Shown one piece after another: positions 54,090-63,629 of a stretch of DNA of 64,000 nucleotides; the stretch's first letter is position 1; each line of letters starts with the position of its first letter. The notes under the pieces were generated by a model, which was not told where the DNA came from, searched no databases, and saw only the letters and a list, made by a program, of their open reading frames with translations. This DNA is from an uncultured Nonlabens sp. Lineage in GTDB: Bacteria > Bacteroidota > Bacteroidia > Flavobacteriales > Flavobacteriaceae. Where the stretch lies: NCBI GenBank assembly GCA_947491755.1, contig CANLKV010000002.1:372001-436000 (forward strand), written 5' to 3'. A program made the translations under genes and the position numbers.

Positions 54090-54494
54090 ATGAATTTTCA
54101 TACTAGAAAATGGATCAAACCAGAGGATTTAAACCCTAATGGCACTCTTTTCGGTGGTCGCTTGCTGGACTGGATTGATGAGGAAGCTGCGCTATACACC
54201 ATCATTCAATTTGAAAACTCGCGTGTAGTTACAAAATATATGAGTGATATAGATTTTAAAGCGAGTGCCCGCACTGGCGATATTATTGAAATAGGGCTGG
54301 AGGTCAACTCTTTTGGTAAAACCTCAATAAATCTTAATTGTGTGGTACGCAATAAAATGACCTATGAGACCATCATTACAATTAAAACCATTATCCTGGT
54401 AAACCTGGACGAAAATGGTAAACCTTTACCACACGGCAAGACCAGAACAGAGTATCAATCAGAACGCATGAAAAGCCGCGGTATAGGCGGTTAA
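54090..54494 (+). CDS. Acyl-CoA thioesterase, hotdog fold (YciA-like)
   Basis: 134 residues from the ATG at 54090. The hotdog helix NGTLFGGRLLDWIDEEAALY holds the catalytic Asp; VTKYMSDIDFKASARTGDIIE and SINLNCVVRNK form the sheet. Such enzymes hydrolyse acyl-CoA thioesters. The last 4 bp overlap the convergent DUF3817 gene. Confidence 0.9.
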   Translation: MNFHTRKWIKPEDLNPNGTLFGGRLLDWIDEEAALYTIIQFENSRVVTKYMSDIDFKASARTGDIIEIGLEVNSFGKTSINLNCVVRNKMTYETIITIKTIILVNLDENGKPLPHGKTRTEYQSERMKSRGIGG

Positions 54495-54772
54495 TCTTGT
54501 GCCGGCAGATATTTGTCCTTCATCCAAAAAGTGCCAAATGGAACTACAGACATCAACACCACGATCGCTGTATTTTTAAAATTCCATTTTAATATCTGTG
54601 CGACTAGGATCGCTATAACAACGTAAGCTAGAAATAAAACACCATGTGCCATACCTACAATTTTGTTAGGCTCTCCTATGCTGGCTAGGTACTTGAGTGG
54701 CATGGTAACAAATAATACCAGGAGGAAGCTATAACCCTCTGCAATGGATAAGTATCTAAAAATTTTAATCAT
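54491..54772 (-). CDS. DUF3817 membrane protein
   Basis: 93 residues with three hydrophobic segments. The segments RYLSIAEGYSFLLVLFVTMP and VGMAHGVLFLAYVVI are characteristic of DUF3817. Role unknown. It overlaps the MscS gene by 8 bp on the same strand. Confidence 0.88.
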   Translation of the reverse strand: MIKIFRYLSIAEGYSFLLVLFVTMPLKYLASIGEPNKIVGMAHGVLFLAYVVIAILVAQILKWNFKNTAIVVLMSVVPFGTFWMKDKYLPAQD

Positions 54773-55685
54773 TCTTATATTTTTCTTTAAGTGACAATGG
54801 TAAATCAGTCTCGCGACCGTAAAGTTTTATTTCTTGTATATCTGCCGGTAGATAGAAGCCTGCGTCCATTAATGCCTTCTTGACATTACCTATAACTCGG
54901 CCTTTAGTCTGTGTCGCAACTTTGCTATAATCCTTAGTATCTACCCAAAACATTACTTTCAAATTAACCGTGCTGGTGGCCAGCTCATCTTCTGCCACAT
55001 AACTACTGTGTTCTTCACTACTGATAACTTTAGGATCAGCATCCAGGGTTTGTAAAATGACATCTTTTGCCTTGTTAATATCATCCTCATAATCCAGTCC
55101 CACCATAAAGTCCCAGCGGAAAAAACCATCCTCTGTATAATTTGTGACCGGCTGTGTGATCACATCACTATTAGGGATATAAACATCCTTTCCATCAAAT
55201 GTCTTAAGTTTTGTGTATCTAAATTCAAGCGCCTTCACTTTACCAAAATTCGAGCCTATCTCTACCGTATCATCTACATTAAACGGTCTATTGAAGCTTA
55301 AGATTACACCCGCAATAAAGTTTTGCCCTATATCTTTAAAAGCAAAACCTAGAATAACTGCGCTGGCTCCTGCGGTTGCAAATATACCAGCACTAATATT
55401 GCCAAATCCTGCTGCCTCTAGTGCGAGAACAACAAAGGCAAGCAATAGCAACAACCGTATCGCCTGGCCCAAAAAACGGCTCATTAAGGGATCATTAGTT
55501 CTTGCTTTGACCCGGCTGCTAGCAAATCGTCCTATAGATCCAGCGATAAGAAATCCTAGAATGACCACAATAAGGCCTAGCCCTAATCGTGGAAGTATAT
55601 CGATCAACCTGTCATAATAATTATGAATTGAAGCCATTACCTGGTCTGTAAAGGATGTAGTTTGCACTAGTAATAAGTGTTGCAT
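54765..55685 (-). CDS. Small-conductance mechanosensitive channel (MscS family)
   Basis: 306 residues. Transmembrane helices near 37-57 and 72-92, and the pore-lining TM3 with ISAGIFATAGASAVILGFAFKD, followed by the beta domain with GQNFIAGVILSFNRPFNVDD and PNSDVITQPVTNY. Opens under membrane tension to release solutes. The start shown gives a periplasmic N-terminal helix of about 35 residues; an earlier start is not available. Confidence 0.94.
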   Translation of the reverse strand: MQHLLLVQTTSFTDQVMASIHNYYDRLIDILPRLGLGLIVVILGFLIAGSIGRFASSRVKARTNDPLMSRFLGQAIRLLLLLAFVVLALEAAGFGNISAGIFATAGASAVILGFAFKDIGQNFIAGVILSFNRPFNVDDTVEIGSNFGKVKALEFRYTKLKTFDGKDVYIPNSDVITQPVTNYTEDGFFRWDFMVGLDYEDDINKAKDVILQTLDADPKVISSEEHSSYVAEDELATSTVNLKVMFWVDTKDYSKVATQTKGRVIGNVKKALMDAGFYLPADIQEIKLYGRETDLPLSLKEKYKND

Positions 55686-55766
55686 CTTTTTATTGTAAAA
55701 ATACCACCCGTCGCTGCTTTAAATGTTAAGCTTACATAAAAGTCAGGATGGTCGCTAGGACTGCTT

Positions 55767-55774
55767 TATTTTTG
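55767..55774 (+). promoter_or_regulatory. -7 element giving a near-leaderless transcript
   Basis: TATTTTTG, exact TAnnTTTG, only 4 bp before the ATG at 55779. The predicted transcript start would fall at or next to the start codon. Confidence 0.6.
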
Positions 55775-55778
55775 TAAC

Positions 55779-57026
55779 ATGCAAGAACAACCAACCATTT
55801 CGATAATAGGTGCTGGCGTGAGCGGCCTGTGTGCTGCCATCCATTTGAAAAATAACGGGTATAAGGCTCATATTTACGAGTCTAGTAACTCGATAGGCGG
55901 GCGGCTAGGAACAGACTACCGGGATAAAATGATACTGGATCATGGGTTCCAGGTTTTGCTGGATTCTTACCCAGCAGCGCAGGAATTTCTAGATCTAGAG
56001 GCGCTACAATTGATCAAGTTTGCTCCAGGCGCCCACATTTTTCACAAGGGTAAAAAATCAACAGTAGGAGATCCTACAAGAGATGCTAGCCTTTTATTTG
56101 CTACTGTAATATCCAGGGTAGGTAGTGTTACCGATAAGTTGAGGATTTTTAAGCTTTCGCGAAAGCTGAAAAAAAAGAGTCTCAAAGACATATTTGAAGC
56201 TCCAGAGACCACGACCCTTGACTATTTGCGGCAGCAAGGTTTCAGCAATCAAATTATTGAACATTTTTTTAGACCTTTTTATGCGGGCATCTTTTTAGAA
56301 CCTCATTTGCAAACAAGCAGTCGCATGTTTGAGTTTGTATTTAAAATGTTTGCTACGGGTAGTGCAACCCTACCATCACGCGGGATTGCTGCTATTCCAG
56401 AGCAACTAGAGCAGCGCATTGAGAAGGGCAGTATATCCCTTAATACAGCGGTAGAACGCGTTGTGGGTAGTGAGATAACTTTTGCTGATGGAAGTAAAAC
56501 AACCTCTCATTATACGCTAATTGCTACTAGAGCAGATCAAATCGTTCCTAATTTACCTTTATCAAATATGAAATGGCATGAGGTAACGGTGCTTTACTTT
56601 AAAGTTTCCCAGGTATCGTTTAACAAACCCATTATCGGACTATTATCAGAGCCAGAAACCTTAGTCAATAATTTTCATTTCTTACATGACGTCTTTCCTG
56701 ATCATCCGCAGGCAATTAGTATTTCAATAGTTGGGGATCGTCCTGCAAATTCTCAAAACATAGAAGAAAAGGTACGACAAGAAATGAAACAACATTGTGA
56801 CATACACCTAGACGATTTAATTGATATTAAAAGGATTAAAAAAGCACTGCCCAATTTAAAAAATATCAATTATAGCATGAGCTCTACCGAGACTCAACTA
56901 ACTGAAAATGTTTTCCTTGCAGGGGATCACTTAAGTAATGGTTCACTTAACGCCGCGATGCTTAATGGTAAGGCAGCAGCCCAGGCGATCATCGATAAAA
57001 TTGAAAATAAAGTTATTGTCGGCTAA
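55779..57026 (+). CDS. FAD-dependent amine oxidase-like oxidoreductase
   Basis: 415 residues. N-terminal dinucleotide fold ISIIGAGVSGLCAAIHL, then GGRLGTDYRDKMILDHGFQVL as in amine oxidase / phytoene desaturase-type flavoproteins, and the C-terminal FAD segment ENVFLAGDHLSNGSLNAAMLNG. Substrate not readable. Host palindrome at 56153 lies inside. Confidence 0.88.
   Translation: MQEQPTISIIGAGVSGLCAAIHLKNNGYKAHIYESSNSIGGRLGTDYRDKMILDHGFQVLLDSYPAAQEFLDLEALQLIKFAPGAHIFHKGKKSTVGDPTRDASLLFATVISRVGSVTDKLRIFKLSRKLKKKSLKDIFEAPETTTLDYLRQQGFSNQIIEHFFRPFYAGIFLEPHLQTSSRMFEFVFKMFATGSATLPSRGIAAIPEQLEQRIEKGSISLNTAVERVVGSEITFADGSKTTSHYTLIATRADQIVPNLPLSNMKWHEVTVLYFKVSQVSFNKPIIGLLSEPETLVNNFHFLHDVFPDHPQAISISIVGDRPANSQNIEEKVRQEMKQHCDIHLDDLIDIKRIKKALPNLKNINYSMSSTETQLTENVFLAGDHLSNGSLNAAMLNGKAAAQAIIDKIENKVIVG
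56153..56166. repeat. Dispersed palindrome GCTTTCGCGAAAGC
   Basis: Perfect copy inside the oxidoreductase gene (encodes LSRKL). Confidence 0.8.
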
Positions 57027-57037
57027 CTAATGGCACA

Positions 57038-57071
57038 TTAAAGCCGGACCTTTATTCAAGACCGGCTTTAA
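57038..57071. terminator. Bidirectional terminator
   Basis: Stem TTAAAGCCGG / CCGGCTTTAA between convergent genes; T-rich on both sides. Confidence 0.75.
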
Positions 57072-57087
57072 ATATCAAACGCATACT

Positions 57088-58038
57088 TTATTTTTTAATC
57101 AGACCTATCTCTACCAGGCGCTGGTGTAAAAATTCTCCTGCCGTTATATCGTCATATTTTCTAGGGTGCTCTGCGTCAACACATTCTTCCAGGCAATCCA
57201 GCGGCATCTCGCTGCGTGGATGTAGAAAAAACGGAATGGAATAGCGATGTGTGTGCCATAATTCTCGAGGTGGGTTGACGACACGATGAATGGTTGATTT
57301 AAGCTTATCGTTAGTATGACGTTGCAACATGTCGCCTACATTAATTACCAGCTCATCCTCTTGTGCAATCGCGTCCAGCCACTCACCATCACGGCGTTGT
57401 ACCTGCAATCCAGGGGCGCTTGCACCCATCAATAAAGTAATTAAATTGATATCGCCATGCGCACCAGCCCGTACCGCATTTTCTGGCTCGCTGGCGATAG
57501 GAGGGTAGTGAATGGGGCGTAAAATCGAATTGCCATTGCTCGCCCAGTGATCAAAATAGTTTTCTTGTAAACCCACATGCAATGCAAGCGCACGTAAGAC
57601 ATAAATCCCAGTTTTTTCTAGCATGCGATAGGCCTCCATACCAGTAGTATTAAAATCTGGTAGCTCCTTTACAATCACATTGTCTGGATACTCCTCTGAC
57701 AGTTGAGCATCATCGCTAGGTTCCTGACCAAAATGCCAGAATTCTTTTAAATCTCCTTCTTTTTTTCCTTTGGCGTGTTCTTTCCCAAAGGATACATAAC
57801 CACGCTGGCCACCTAGTTCTGGGCGTTCATAGCTTTCTTTAATCTCCAGTGGTAATTGAAAAAACTTCTCCACTTGATCGTATAATTTCTTTTCTAGATC
57901 CTCTGTAAGAAAGTGGTTTTTAAGAGCTACAAAACCTATTTCTTCATAGGCTCTTCCTATTTGATCTATAAAGCGTTTTTTACGTGCGGGATCTTCACTC
58001 AAAAAATCGGCGAGATCTACACTAGGTATATTTGTCAT
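57088..58038 (-). CDS. 2-oxoglutarate/Fe(II) oxygenase, isopenicillin N synthase family
   Basis: 316 residues. N-terminal DIOX_N-type domain (VDLADFLSED), then the jelly roll. Iron ligands: AHGDINLITLLMG (HxD) and KSTIHRVV (distal His); the oxoacid-binding pair is HRYSIPFFLHP (Arg, Ser). Family members oxidise small molecules in secondary metabolism and hormone pathways; substrate unknown. Confidence 0.93.
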   Translation of the reverse strand: MTNIPSVDLADFLSEDPARKKRFIDQIGRAYEEIGFVALKNHFLTEDLEKKLYDQVEKFFQLPLEIKESYERPELGGQRGYVSFGKEHAKGKKEGDLKEFWHFGQEPSDDAQLSEEYPDNVIVKELPDFNTTGMEAYRMLEKTGIYVLRALALHVGLQENYFDHWASNGNSILRPIHYPPIASEPENAVRAGAHGDINLITLLMGASAPGLQVQRRDGEWLDAIAQEDELVINVGDMLQRHTNDKLKSTIHRVVNPPRELWHTHRYSIPFFLHPRSEMPLDCLEECVDAEHPRKYDDITAGEFLHQRLVEIGLIKK

Positions 58039-58439
58039 GATGAATATTTTATAGTTTTAAAAGAAGTGATAATTGATAAAAAATGCTTTGTAATAAACTT
58101 ACACAGCTTGTGATAAACCCTCTTTTGCTTCTCCTTTAATAACAAAAATAAAGATACTATTCTTTGTGCACAGTAATAGGGTATTCGCTAGTTTTATTGA
58201 GATTGTCGGGTCAGCGTCGTTGCGTCTCAAATCGATTGATACCGTGTGAGATCAACATATTATAAAACCATTAATTTATAATTCTCACCTTTAATAAGAC
58301 CTTTACTTTTATATCTGGTTTAATTGTTTGTCCTTAGATGTCAGGCTGTTTTACCTAATCGGAGTTGATAAGATTACGTTCTAGGATGCTAATCGAAATA
58401 ACCTTAGTTTCCTTTACATTTGAGTATAACTTTACAGTA
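58039..58439. other. Intergenic region before E1 gene
   Basis: About 400 bp between divergent genes. No ORF of interest. TAACTTTA (58428-58435) is one base from TAnnTTTG, just 4 bp before the E1 start, so it may give a leaderless start there. Nothing else recognised. Confidence 0.4.
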
Positions 58440-60425
58440 ATGCCAGTAAATCACTTACCCACGATAAAGGATTCCCAACGCGAGCGTGTGCTACAATTGT
58501 ATAAAGGCATGCTTTTACCGCGCCTTATAGAGGAAAAAATGCTCATTTTACTGCGACAGGGACGTATTTCAAAATGGTTTTCTGGTATAGGTCAAGAAGC
58601 TATTGCAGTGGGAGTCACGCAGGCCATGCAATCCAGTGAGTATATTCTTCCTATGCATAGAAATTTGGGGGTTTTCACCACAAGAGAGATTCCTTTATGG
58701 AAACTATTTGCCCAGTGGCAAGGGAAAGCAGATGGCTTTACAAAGGGGCGCGATCGTAGTTTCCATTTTGGGACACAAGAGTACCATATTGTAGGGATGA
58801 TATCGCACCTGGGACCGCAAATGGGAGTGGGCGCCGGTATCGCACTTGCTCAGAAATTGAAGAAGACCAACAAGGCAACTGTTGTTTTTACTGGTGAGGG
58901 AGGTACTAGCGAGGGCGATTTTCATGAAGCACTCAACGTGGCTAGCGTCTGGGACTTGCCCGTATTATTTTGTATTGAGAATAATGGGTATGGTTTAAGC
59001 ACTCCCACGCAGGAGCAGTACCGCTGTGAAAATCTGGCAGATCGTGGAGCAGGTTATGGGATGGAATCGCATATTATTGATGGCAATAATGCTGTTGTTG
59101 TTTTTGAGACAATAAATTCTATTCTTGAAAGTATCAGGGAAAACCCACGACCCGTCCTGGTAGAGTTCAAAACTTTTCGTCGTCGTGGTCATGAAGAAGC
59201 AAGTGGAACAAAATATGTTCCCGACGACCTGATGGAACATTGGGAGCAACGAGATCCTTTATTAATGTTAGAAAATCAGCTGCTTAAGCAAGATCTTATA
59301 AGTGCAGCGACAGTGGAAGATTTGCGTATTACGTATAAAAAAGAAATCGAGGACCATTTGGAAACCGCTTTCGCGAAAGCGGAACCCAACTCAACCCCAC
59401 AACAAGAATTAGCAGATGTGTTTGCGCCAGTCACACAAATAATTCAAGAGCCTACTGGGCCTACTGAAAGCATACGCTTGATTGATAGTATACGCCATGG
59501 TCTACAGCATGCCATGGATTTTTATGACAACCTGATCATAATGGGACAGGATATTGCAGACTATGGAGGTGTATTCAAAATAACCGAGGGATTCCTAGAA
59601 AAATATGGTCGCGAACGGGTGCGCAATACACCTATTTGTGAAAGTACCATAGTAGAAATAGGAATGGGATTGAGCATTGCAGGAATGAAGGCTGTGGTAG
59701 AGATGCAATTTGCAGATTTTGTAAGTAGCGGTTTCAATCCTATTGTCAATTATCTGGCCAAGACTTACTACCGCTGGGGACAAACGGCAGATGTCGTGAT
59801 AAGAATGCCTTGTGGAGCAGGTGTGGGCGCTGGTCCATTCCATTCACAAACAAATGAAGCATGGTTTTATACGACTCCTGGACTTAAGATTGTATATCCC
59901 TCAAACCCTGTAGATGCAAAAGGGCTTTTGCTGGCCGCCATTGCAGACCCTAATCCTGTTTTGTTTTTTGAGCATAAAGCGCTGTATAGATCCCAGTATG
60001 CAGATGTACCGGTAGCACCTTATACCATCGATTTAGGTAAAGCAAGCCTAGCTAGTACTGGTAGTGACGCTAGTATTATCGTTTATGGTCAGGCGGTATC
60101 GTGGGTTTTATCGATTATCGGCATGTTTGATGAAACATTTGACGTTCTAGATTTACGCACATTGATACCCCTAGATAAAGAAGCAATTATCGCAAGTGTT
60201 AAGAAAACGGGAAGGGTACTTTTAATTTCTGAGGACAATCTAACAGGGAGCGTAAGCAGTGATATTGCTGCAATGATAGGAGAGGAGTGCTTTGAATATT
60301 TAGATGCACCGGTAAAAAGACTAGGGAGTATCGACACTCCTATTCCCTTTCATAAAGAGCTGGAAGATCAATATTTACCACATTTAGAAATTAAAAATGC
60401 CATAAAAAGTTTATTAGAATATTAA
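58440..60425 (+). CDS. Fused alpha-beta E1 of a branched-chain 2-oxoacid dehydrogenase
   Basis: 661 residues from MPVNHLPTIKDSQRER. The alpha half (about 1-350) binds thiamine diphosphate: GEGGTSEGDFHEALNVASVW and ENNGYGLSTPTQEQ. The beta half (about 358-661) has TEGFLEKYGRERVRNTPICE, FADFVSSGFNPIVNY and AGVGAGPFHSQTNEAWF. It decarboxylates branched-chain 2-oxoacids to feed iso-fatty acid precursors. Separate subunits are usual in many bacteria; the fusion is common in Bacteroidota. The host palindrome at 59367 sits in the linker. Confidence 0.92.
   Translation: MPVNHLPTIKDSQRERVLQLYKGMLLPRLIEEKMLILLRQGRISKWFSGIGQEAIAVGVTQAMQSSEYILPMHRNLGVFTTREIPLWKLFAQWQGKADGFTKGRDRSFHFGTQEYHIVGMISHLGPQMGVGAGIALAQKLKKTNKATVVFTGEGGTSEGDFHEALNVASVWDLPVLFCIENNGYGLSTPTQEQYRCENLADRGAGYGMESHIIDGNNAVVVFETINSILESIRENPRPVLVEFKTFRRRGHEEASGTKYVPDDLMEHWEQRDPLLMLENQLLKQDLISAATVEDLRITYKKEIEDHLETAFAKAEPNSTPQQELADVFAPVTQIIQEPTGPTESIRLIDSIRHGLQHAMDFYDNLIIMGQDIADYGGVFKITEGFLEKYGRERVRNTPICESTIVEIGMGLSIAGMKAVVEMQFADFVSSGFNPIVNYLAKTYYRWGQTADVVIRMPCGAGVGAGPFHSQTNEAWFYTTPGLKIVYPSNPVDAKGLLLAAIADPNPVLFFEHKALYRSQYADVPVAPYTIDLGKASLASTGSDASIIVYGQAVSWVLSIIGMFDETFDVLDLRTLIPLDKEAIIASVKKTGRVLLISEDNLTGSVSSDIAAMIGEECFEYLDAPVKRLGSIDTPIPFHKELEDQYLPHLEIKNAIKSLLEY
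59367..59380. repeat. Dispersed palindrome GCTTTCGCGAAAGC
   Basis: Perfect copy inside the fused E1 gene, in the alpha-beta linker region (encodes AFAKAEP). Confidence 0.8.
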
Positions 60426-60495
60426 GATGATACCATACATTTTTCTAACTTTGATTATCCCCTGTAGAAACCTTTAATAATAAAAGACAGCGATT

Positions 60496-60717
60496 ATGAA
60501 ATTTATGGATGAAGCGGACAATTTTAGATACGTCCTATGGTTCCTGACAATTCTGTTTTCTTTTCTAGTATATTTTGGGCCTAGCGAGGGTTCACTGGGT
60601 AGAACAGGACGACTTTTACTGGGGCTTTTTGCCAGTTTATTGGTGATTTATTTGATTCTCAAAGTGATTCAAAAAAAGTACTACTCAAACTCGTCCTCTG
60701 ACGATCTACAATCTTAA
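60496..60717 (+). CDS. Small two-helix membrane protein
   Basis: 73 residues. Two hydrophobic segments (about 13-27 and 38-58) with a Ser-rich tail. Family not recognised. Between the E1 gene and the FAD reductase on the same strand. Confidence 0.65.
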   Translation: MKFMDEADNFRYVLWFLTILFSFLVYFGPSEGSLGRTGRLLLGLFASLLVIYLILKVIQKKYYSNSSSDDLQS

Positions 60718-60749
60718 CTATTTCTTCTCAATAGTTACCGACTACCCTC

Positions 60750-60757
60750 TATATTTG
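60750..60757 (+). promoter_or_regulatory. -7 element of the type III PKS cluster
   Basis: TATATTTG, exact TAnnTTTG, 4 bp before the GTG start at 60762, the same spacing as at 55767. Suggests a leaderless mRNA for the cluster. Confidence 0.6.
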
Positions 60758-60761
60758 AAGG

Positions 60762-61877
60762 GTGCAATATGATTATGATATTATTATTTGTGGAGGAGGT
60801 CTATCGGGCCTGTGGTGTGCTGTCGAGTTGTCTGGACGGTATAAAATTCTTTTAATTGATCCCGACTCTTACCCACGTCACAAAATGTGTGGTGAATACC
60901 TCAGTGCAGAGGTAGCACCATTGCTAGCCTCTCAAGGCGTCGATATCAATCAACTTACTGATGTAAAAATTGACCGTTTTGAGATTTCCTTGCGTGACGG
61001 TAAGCAGATGAGTTCGCCATTGCCTCTGGGTGGTTATGGCATTTCTAGGTACTGTCTTGATTATTCCTTGTACCAGAAAATTCAAGCGACTTGTGATGTT
61101 CTAGAAGATAAAGTTGTTGACTTACAAGAACAGGACACCCGTCAAACCGTAATTACCACTAATAAACAATTTACCTGCAGGCAAGTTATCGTGGCTACTG
61201 GTAAACGTTCTATTTTAGATAAAAAACTACATCGTGATTTTATTCAATCAAAATCAGAGTGGCTTGCTGTAAAGATGCACTATAAATACGATATGCCACT
61301 GGATCGAGTAGAGCTACACAATTTTGAAGGAGGCTATGCAGGTCTATCTAGGGTAGAAAATGGTGCGGTTAATTTATGTTATCTGACACATTTTGATTCC
61401 TTTAAAAAAATAAAAGACATTAAAGCTTTTGAAGGTGAGGTGCTTGCAAAAAATGCTCAATTAAAGGATTTCTTTGATAACGCAACCCCTTTATGGGAAC
61501 AGCCTATTACCATCTCGCAAATCGCATTTGGTAAAAAAGAAATAACGCAAACTCCTTTCCTTTATATAGGCGATACGGCAGGATTGATTCATCCATTATG
61601 TGGTAATGGTATGGCTATGGCTTTGCACAGTGCACACCTGGCAGCAAATGCCTTGATCCCTTTTTTAAATGGAGAAAATACAAGAAGTGAAATGATTAAA
61701 AACTATAGTAATAAATGGCAACAACATTTCAGCTCCAGAATGCGCTATGGTAGTTATATACAAACGATATTAACCCGTGTGAAAAGCTCCTTATGGATGT
61801 ATAAAATACTCTCTTACATGCCTTTTTTATTACCGATAATTATTAAAAAGACCCACGGAAAATCGATTGTACCTTGA
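60762..61877 (+). CDS. FAD-dependent reductase, geranylgeranyl-reductase-like
   Basis: 371 residues from GTG. FAD fold ICGGGLSGLWCAVELSG, a CGEYLSAEVAP segment as in geranylgeranyl reductases, and TAGLIHPLCGNGMAMALHSA at the C-terminal FAD loop. In such clusters these flavoproteins oxidise or reduce aromatic or isoprenoid products. Next gene starts inside its stop (TTGA overlap), so the unit is an operon. Confidence 0.88.
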   Translation: MQYDYDIIICGGGLSGLWCAVELSGRYKILLIDPDSYPRHKMCGEYLSAEVAPLLASQGVDINQLTDVKIDRFEISLRDGKQMSSPLPLGGYGISRYCLDYSLYQKIQATCDVLEDKVVDLQEQDTRQTVITTNKQFTCRQVIVATGKRSILDKKLHRDFIQSKSEWLAVKMHYKYDMPLDRVELHNFEGGYAGLSRVENGAVNLCYLTHFDSFKKIKDIKAFEGEVLAKNAQLKDFFDNATPLWEQPITISQIAFGKKEITQTPFLYIGDTAGLIHPLCGNGMAMALHSAHLAANALIPFLNGENTRSEMIKNYSNKWQQHFSSRMRYGSYIQTILTRVKSSLWMYKILSYMPFLLPIIIKKTHGKSIVP

Positions 61878-62590
61878 GATATATTGATCACAAGCGCAAC
61901 ACGCAAAAAGAGTGGATGGATGACCCTCATATCGATCCAACCCTTCTAGATAAAGCAGTAGCAGACATCAATAAATGTAACCGCTGGCTAGGTGGTTATG
62001 GCTTTACAAAAAGCGCAGTGGCTCGTCTTATGGATGAAAAAAAGCAAGATTCCTATCGCATTATTGATATAGGTTGTAGCGATGGTGCTATGTTGCGCTA
62101 TTTAAGTGAACAACTTCCGCTGCAACAGTTGGATCTGCTGGGACTGGATTTAAGCCCTAGATCCATAGAACAGGCCCGTGAGAAAAGTAAGGAGTACGAT
62201 AATGTTAGCTTCCGCGTAAGCGATATTTTTACCACGCCATTACAAGACATACAATGCGATATCGTTATTTTGAGTCTGACGCTGCACCATTTTGCTGAAG
62301 AGGATATCTTAAAATTTATAGCTCGTTTTCAAGAAATGGCTCGAATAGGAATCGTTATAAATGATTTACATCGCAGCCGCATTGCCTACTCCTTTTTTAA
62401 ATTATTAAGTCCTATTTTTATAAGAAATGAAATTTCTATTCACGATGGATTAATTTCAATTGCTTCTGGTTTTAAGCGGTCAGACTTTAAGCGCTACGCG
62501 CAACAACTACAAATTCAAAATGACCTAGTAGAATGGAAGTGGTCGTTCCGGTTTATATGGATCATCCCAACTTATGAGCGTAACAATTAA
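61874..62590 (+). CDS. Class I SAM-dependent methyltransferase
   Basis: 238 residues from TTG, which overlaps the previous stop. Motif I is IIDIGCSDGAMLRYL and motif II ILSLTLHHFAEEDI. Probably methylates the polyketide made by the next enzyme; that is an inference from position. It overlaps the PKS gene by 17 bp. Confidence 0.88.
   Translation: MRYIDHKRNTQKEWMDDPHIDPTLLDKAVADINKCNRWLGGYGFTKSAVARLMDEKKQDSYRIIDIGCSDGAMLRYLSEQLPLQQLDLLGLDLSPRSIEQAREKSKEYDNVSFRVSDIFTTPLQDIQCDIVILSLTLHHFAEEDILKFIARFQEMARIGIVINDLHRSRIAYSFFKLLSPIFIRNEISIHDGLISIASGFKRSDFKRYAQQLQIQNDLVEWKWSFRFIWIIPTYERNN
62208..62221. repeat. Variant palindrome GCTTCCGCGTAAGC
   Basis: Two changes from the repeat core, inside the methyltransferase gene. 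Confidence 0.5.
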
Positions 62591-63629
62591 AACCGTTGCT
62601 ACGGTAACACCGCCTTATTTTAAAGAGACTAAGGATATATTGCCCTTTGTGGAAACGTGGTTGTCAGATCAGGACGATCGCCTGCGCCGCAAAACCCTTA
62701 AGATATTTGAGGGGGCAGCTGTAGACCGCCGTTATTCCATCATGGATCCACAGGAAGTTTTCACTAGAACCTCTTTTCAAGATCGCAATGATATTTACAA
62801 AAGAGAGGTAGTACCTCTGGCTAAAAGAGCTGTAGAAAATGCCCTTAATAAAGCACAATGGAGGCCTCAGGATTTAGATTACATCATTACAGTAAGCTGT
62901 ACTGGCATTATGATCCCAAGTATTGATGCCTACTTAATTAATGAAATGGACATGCGCCATGATATAGTAAGATTGCCGGTGACTGAAATGGGTTGTGTTG
63001 CTGGAATTTCTGGGTTGATCTATGCCGATAATTTTTTGAGAGCTAATCCAGGAAAGCGCGCTGCTGTCATTGCTGTAGAGGCGCCTACCGCCACCTTTCA
63101 GCTAGATGATTATTCTATGGCAAATATGGTAAGTGCAGCGATTTTTGGCGATGGATGTGCCTGCGTACTGCTTAGTTCCAACATCGAGGATGAAGGCCCG
63201 CAAATTGTGGGACACCAGATGTATCATTTTGCAAATGCTACCCGCATGATGGGTTTTGATCTGGTCAATAGTGGCCTGCAAATGGTGCTGGATAAAGAGG
63301 TCCCACAGACTATAGCAAATCATTTTCCGCTTATCATTCATCCATTTTTAAAACAATTTGATTTAACAATTGCAGACATTGATCACTTGGTTTTTCATCC
63401 TGGAGGTAAAAAAATTGTTCAGACAGTAGAAGCTCTATTCAGTGATTTAGGTAAAAATATTAATGATACAAAAGAAGTCCTACGCCTTTATGGCAATATG
63501 AGTAGTGCTACCGTACTATTTGTTTTGGATCGATTTATGAATAGTGACACGGTGTGTAAAGGAGATAAGGGATTGATGCTTAGCTTCGGCCCAGGGTTCA
63601 CCGCTCAACGTATATTATTAGAATGGTAG
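62574..63629 (+). CDS. Type III polyketide synthase, chalcone-synthase-like
   Basis: 351 residues. Catalytic triad of the family is present: Cys141 (TEMGCVAGISG), His275 (FHPGGKK) and Asn308 (YGNMSSATVLF). The front half has YIITVSCTGIMIPSIDAYL. Type III enzymes extend an acyl-CoA starter with malonyl units and cyclise it to pyrones, resorcinols or chalcone-like products. With the methyltransferase, flavoprotein and reductase it forms a small biosynthetic cluster; the product is unknown. Confidence 0.95.
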   Translation: MSVTIKTVATVTPPYFKETKDILPFVETWLSDQDDRLRRKTLKIFEGAAVDRRYSIMDPQEVFTRTSFQDRNDIYKREVVPLAKRAVENALNKAQWRPQDLDYIITVSCTGIMIPSIDAYLINEMDMRHDIVRLPVTEMGCVAGISGLIYADNFLRANPGKRAAVIAVEAPTATFQLDDYSMANMVSAAIFGDGCACVLLSSNIEDEGPQIVGHQMYHFANATRMMGFDLVNSGLQMVLDKEVPQTIANHFPLIIHPFLKQFDLTIADIDHLVFHPGGKKIVQTVEALFSDLGKNINDTKEVLRLYGNMSSATVLFVLDRFMNSDTVCKGDKGLMLSFGPGFTAQRILLEW

